From the NCBI RefSeq assembly GCF_030412015.1, contig NZ_JASNRD010000014.1, forward strand, positions 62,001-126,000: a stretch of 64,000 nt of DNA, given 5' to 3'. This stretch comes from Massilia sp. YIM B02763 (GTDB taxonomy: Bacteria > Pseudomonadota > Gammaproteobacteria > Burkholderiales > Burkholderiaceae_D). The position numbers and the translations under genes were made by a program. A model generated the notes under the pieces. The model searched no databases and had not been told where the DNA came from. It was given only the letters and a program-made list of their open reading frames with translations. Of the stretch, positions 62,391 through 64,000 are shown one piece after another (positions within the stretch are counted from its first letter, which is position 1; the number at the start of each line of letters is the position of its first letter).

Positions 62391-64000
62391 ATGTTGATTC
62401 TGCCGGGTTCCAATGCCCTCTCCGCCTTCCGTAGCCAACGCCTCCTGACCCAGCTGCAAGCCGTCGCCCCGACGATTGCCGCCGTCTCCGCACGCTACTA
62501 CCACTTCATCGACGCCGGCGCGCCGCTGTCCACCGAGGACACCGAGCGTCTCGCCGCCATGCTCACGTATGGCGAGCCCGTGCCGGAAACGCAGTACGAA
62601 GGCGTGACCGAGGAATTCTTCGTGATCCCGCGCCTGGGCACGATTTCGCCGTGGGCCTCGAAGGCCACCGACATCGCGCACAACTGCGGCATGGCGCACA
62701 TCCACCGCGTCGAGCGCGGCGTGGCGTTCAAGGTCGTCCTGAAAAGCGGCATCCTCGGCACCAGCATCAAGGCGCCCAAGAAACTGGAAGCCGCCGAGGT
62801 GGAAGCCGTGGCCGCGCTGCTGCATGACCGCATGACGGAAACCGTGCTGCGCAGCGCCGACGAGGCCAAGGCGCTGTTCACCGACCTGGAAGGCCGCCCG
62901 CTGGCGGCCATCGACGTGCTGGGCGCCGGCCGCCAGGCGCTGGTGGCTGCCAATGCCGACATGGGCCTGGCGCTGGCCGAGGACGAGATCGACTACCTGT
63001 TCGATGCGTTCAGTAAAGCCCAGCGCAACCCGACCGACGTCGAGCTGATGATGTTCGCCCAGGCCAACAGCGAACACTGCCGCCACAAGATCTTCAACGC
63101 GGAATGGACCGTCGACGGCGTCAAGCAGGACCGCTCGCTGTTCCAGATGATCAAGAACACGCACCAGCTGCAGCCGAAGGGCACGATCGTCGCCTACAGC
63201 GACAACTCCGCCATCATGGAAGGCGCCGAGGCCGTGCGCTTCTTCCCGCAGGGCGAGGGCCAGGAATACGCGCCCGTGACCCAGCTGACGCACACGCTGA
63301 TGAAGGTGGAGACCCACAACCACCCCACCGCGATCTCCCCGTTCCCGGGCGCCTCGACGGGCGCCGGCGGCGAGATCCGCGACGAGGGCGCGACGGGCCG
63401 CGGCGCCAAGCCGAAGGCCGGCCTGACGGGCTTCACCGTGTCCAACCTGATGATCCCGGGTGCCGTGCAGCCGTGGGAAAACGCCGCGAACGTCAACGAC
63501 CCGGCGAAAGCGGGCAGCGACAAGGTCTACGGCAAGCCGGAACGCATCGCGTCGCCGCTGCAGATCATGGTCGACGGCCCGCTCGGCGGCGCCGCGTTCT
63601 CGAACGAATTCGGCCGTCCCGTGCTGGGCGGCTACTTCCGCACCTACGAGCAGAACGTGGGCGCCACCGCCATCGGCGCGAACACCGTGTTCGGCTACCA
63701 CAAGCCGATCATGATCGCGGGCGGCATCGGCAATATCTCGGCCGAGCACACCCACAAGAACGACATCCCCGTCGGCAGCCTGCTGATCCAGCTGGGCGGT
63801 CCGGGCATGCGGATCGGCATGGCCGGCGCGGCCGCATCGTCGATGGCGACGGGCACCAACACGGCCGACCTGGACTTCGACTCGGTCCAGCGCGGCAACC
63901 CCGAGATGGAACGCCGCGCGCAGGAAGTCATCAACGCCTGCTGGCAGCTCGGTAGCGCCAATCCGATCATCTCGATCCACGACGTGGGCGCCGGCGGCCT
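62391..64000 (+). CDS. purL: Phosphoribosylformylglycinamidine synthase (3' end outside window)
   Basis: The first 536 or so residues of the large single-chain PurL, which converts FGAR to FGAM with glutamine and ATP in purine synthesis. [14 protein letters not shown] is the typical start; [12 protein letters not shown] (about 223), [21 protein letters not shown] (about 303, split here by window line only) and DEGATGRGA (about 328) are catalytic-domain motifs. No frameshift is visible up to the window edge. Confidence 0.97.
   Translation, partial: MLILPGSNALSAFRSQRLLTQLQAVAPTIAAVSARYYHFIDAGAPLSTEDTERLAAMLTYGEPVPETQYEGVTEEFFVIPRLGTISPWASKATDIAHNCGMAHIHRVERGVAFKVVLKSGILGTSIKAPKKLEAAEVEAVAALLHDRMTETVLRSADEAKALFTDLEGRPLAAIDVLGAGRQALVAANADMGLALAEDEIDYLFDAFSKAQRNPTDVELMMFAQANSEHCRHKIFNAEWTVDGVKQDRSLFQMIKNTHQLQPKGTIVAYSDNSAIMEGAEAVRFFPQGEGQEYAPVTQLTHTLMKVETHNHPTAISPFPGASTGAGGEIRDEGATGRGAKPKAGLTGFTVSNLMIPGAVQPWENAANVNDPAKAGSDKVYGKPERIASPLQIMVDGPLGGAAFSNEFGRPVLGGYFRTYEQNVGATAIGANTVFGYHKPIMIAGGIGNISAEHTHKNDIPVGSLLIQLGGPGMRIGMAGAAASSMATGTNTADLDFDSVQRGNPEMERRAQEVINACWQLGSANPIISIHDVGAGG

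Overview
The window is high-GC (roughly two-thirds G+C by eye) chromosomal DNA from a betaproteobacterium, most likely Oxalobacteraceae of the Massilia/Telluria/Duganella type. The grounds are the gene content (two cyanophycin synthetases with cyanophycinase, hpnCDE, tRNA-Leu-tig-clpP-clpX-lon-hupB-tRNA-Asp-ppiD, thrC-moeA-moaD), the protein sequences, and the abundance of short palindromic intergenic repeats. Almost everything is coding; most genes are housekeeping or metabolic, with one clearly lower-GC patch at about 9.82-11.55 kb. No phage, insertion sequence, integrase or CRISPR array is visible.

Layout. 0-5.6 kb: cyanophycin locus, with the C-terminal end of one cyanophycin synthetase (+) facing a tightly coupled operon iaaA-cphB-cphA (-) that makes cyanophycin and degrades it to Asp and Arg. 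5.6-9.8 kb: DUF2244 membrane protein, YegD-like Hsp70, DnaQ-like exonuclease, a 12-repeat Sel1 protein. 9.8-11.5 kb: low-GC patch with an orphan Imm33-like immunity gene, a small secreted protein and degraded-looking sequence. 11.5-18.9 kb: prohibitin-like SPFH protein, secreted prolyl oligopeptidase, hybrid histidine kinase, GlxA-type regulator plus aldo/keto reductase. 19.0-23.5 kb: XRE-cupin regulator divergent from kbl-threonine dehydrogenase-sdaA, a threonine/glycine/serine catabolic set. 23.7-26.7 kb: thrC-moeA-moaD. 26.9-34.9 kb: MFS exporter, orphan TRAP binding protein, a three-gene XRE/membrane/hydrolase operon divergent from a flavoprotein across a large inverted repeat, a secreted protein, and a GIN-domain/DUF1700 pair. 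35.2-38.3 kb: hpnC-hpnD-hpnE (farnesyl-PP to squalene). 38.5-42.9 kb: RND efflux adaptor and pump. 43.1-50 kb: tRNA-Leu, trigger factor, ClpP, ClpX, Lon, HU. 50.0-50.6 kb: four tandem tRNA-Asp genes with a 21-bp tRNA 3'-end duplication. 50.6-62.2 kb: PpiD, MnmH, TesA, YbbA, Nnr, fused 5-oxoprolinase, and a response regulator with a TPR-like tail. 62.4 kb to the end: purL, cut by the window edge.

The clearest structure not explained by genes is two families of palindromic repeats scattered between genes (family A, about 85 bp with 28-nt arms, at least six full copies; family B, GC-rich short palindromes, several copies, one of which has become the coding end of the RND pump gene). Other points worth checking are the 21-bp inverted repeat controlling the XRE operon, the first tRNA-Asp copy with a T-loop change and no CCA, the tRNA 3'-end duplication, the Asp-to-Glu change at the phosphorylation site of the TPR response regulator, and the overlapping start codons of tesA and ybbA. 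I do not see a convincing wholly new multi-gene system; the low-GC patch and the XRE operon are the best candidates for under-described biology.
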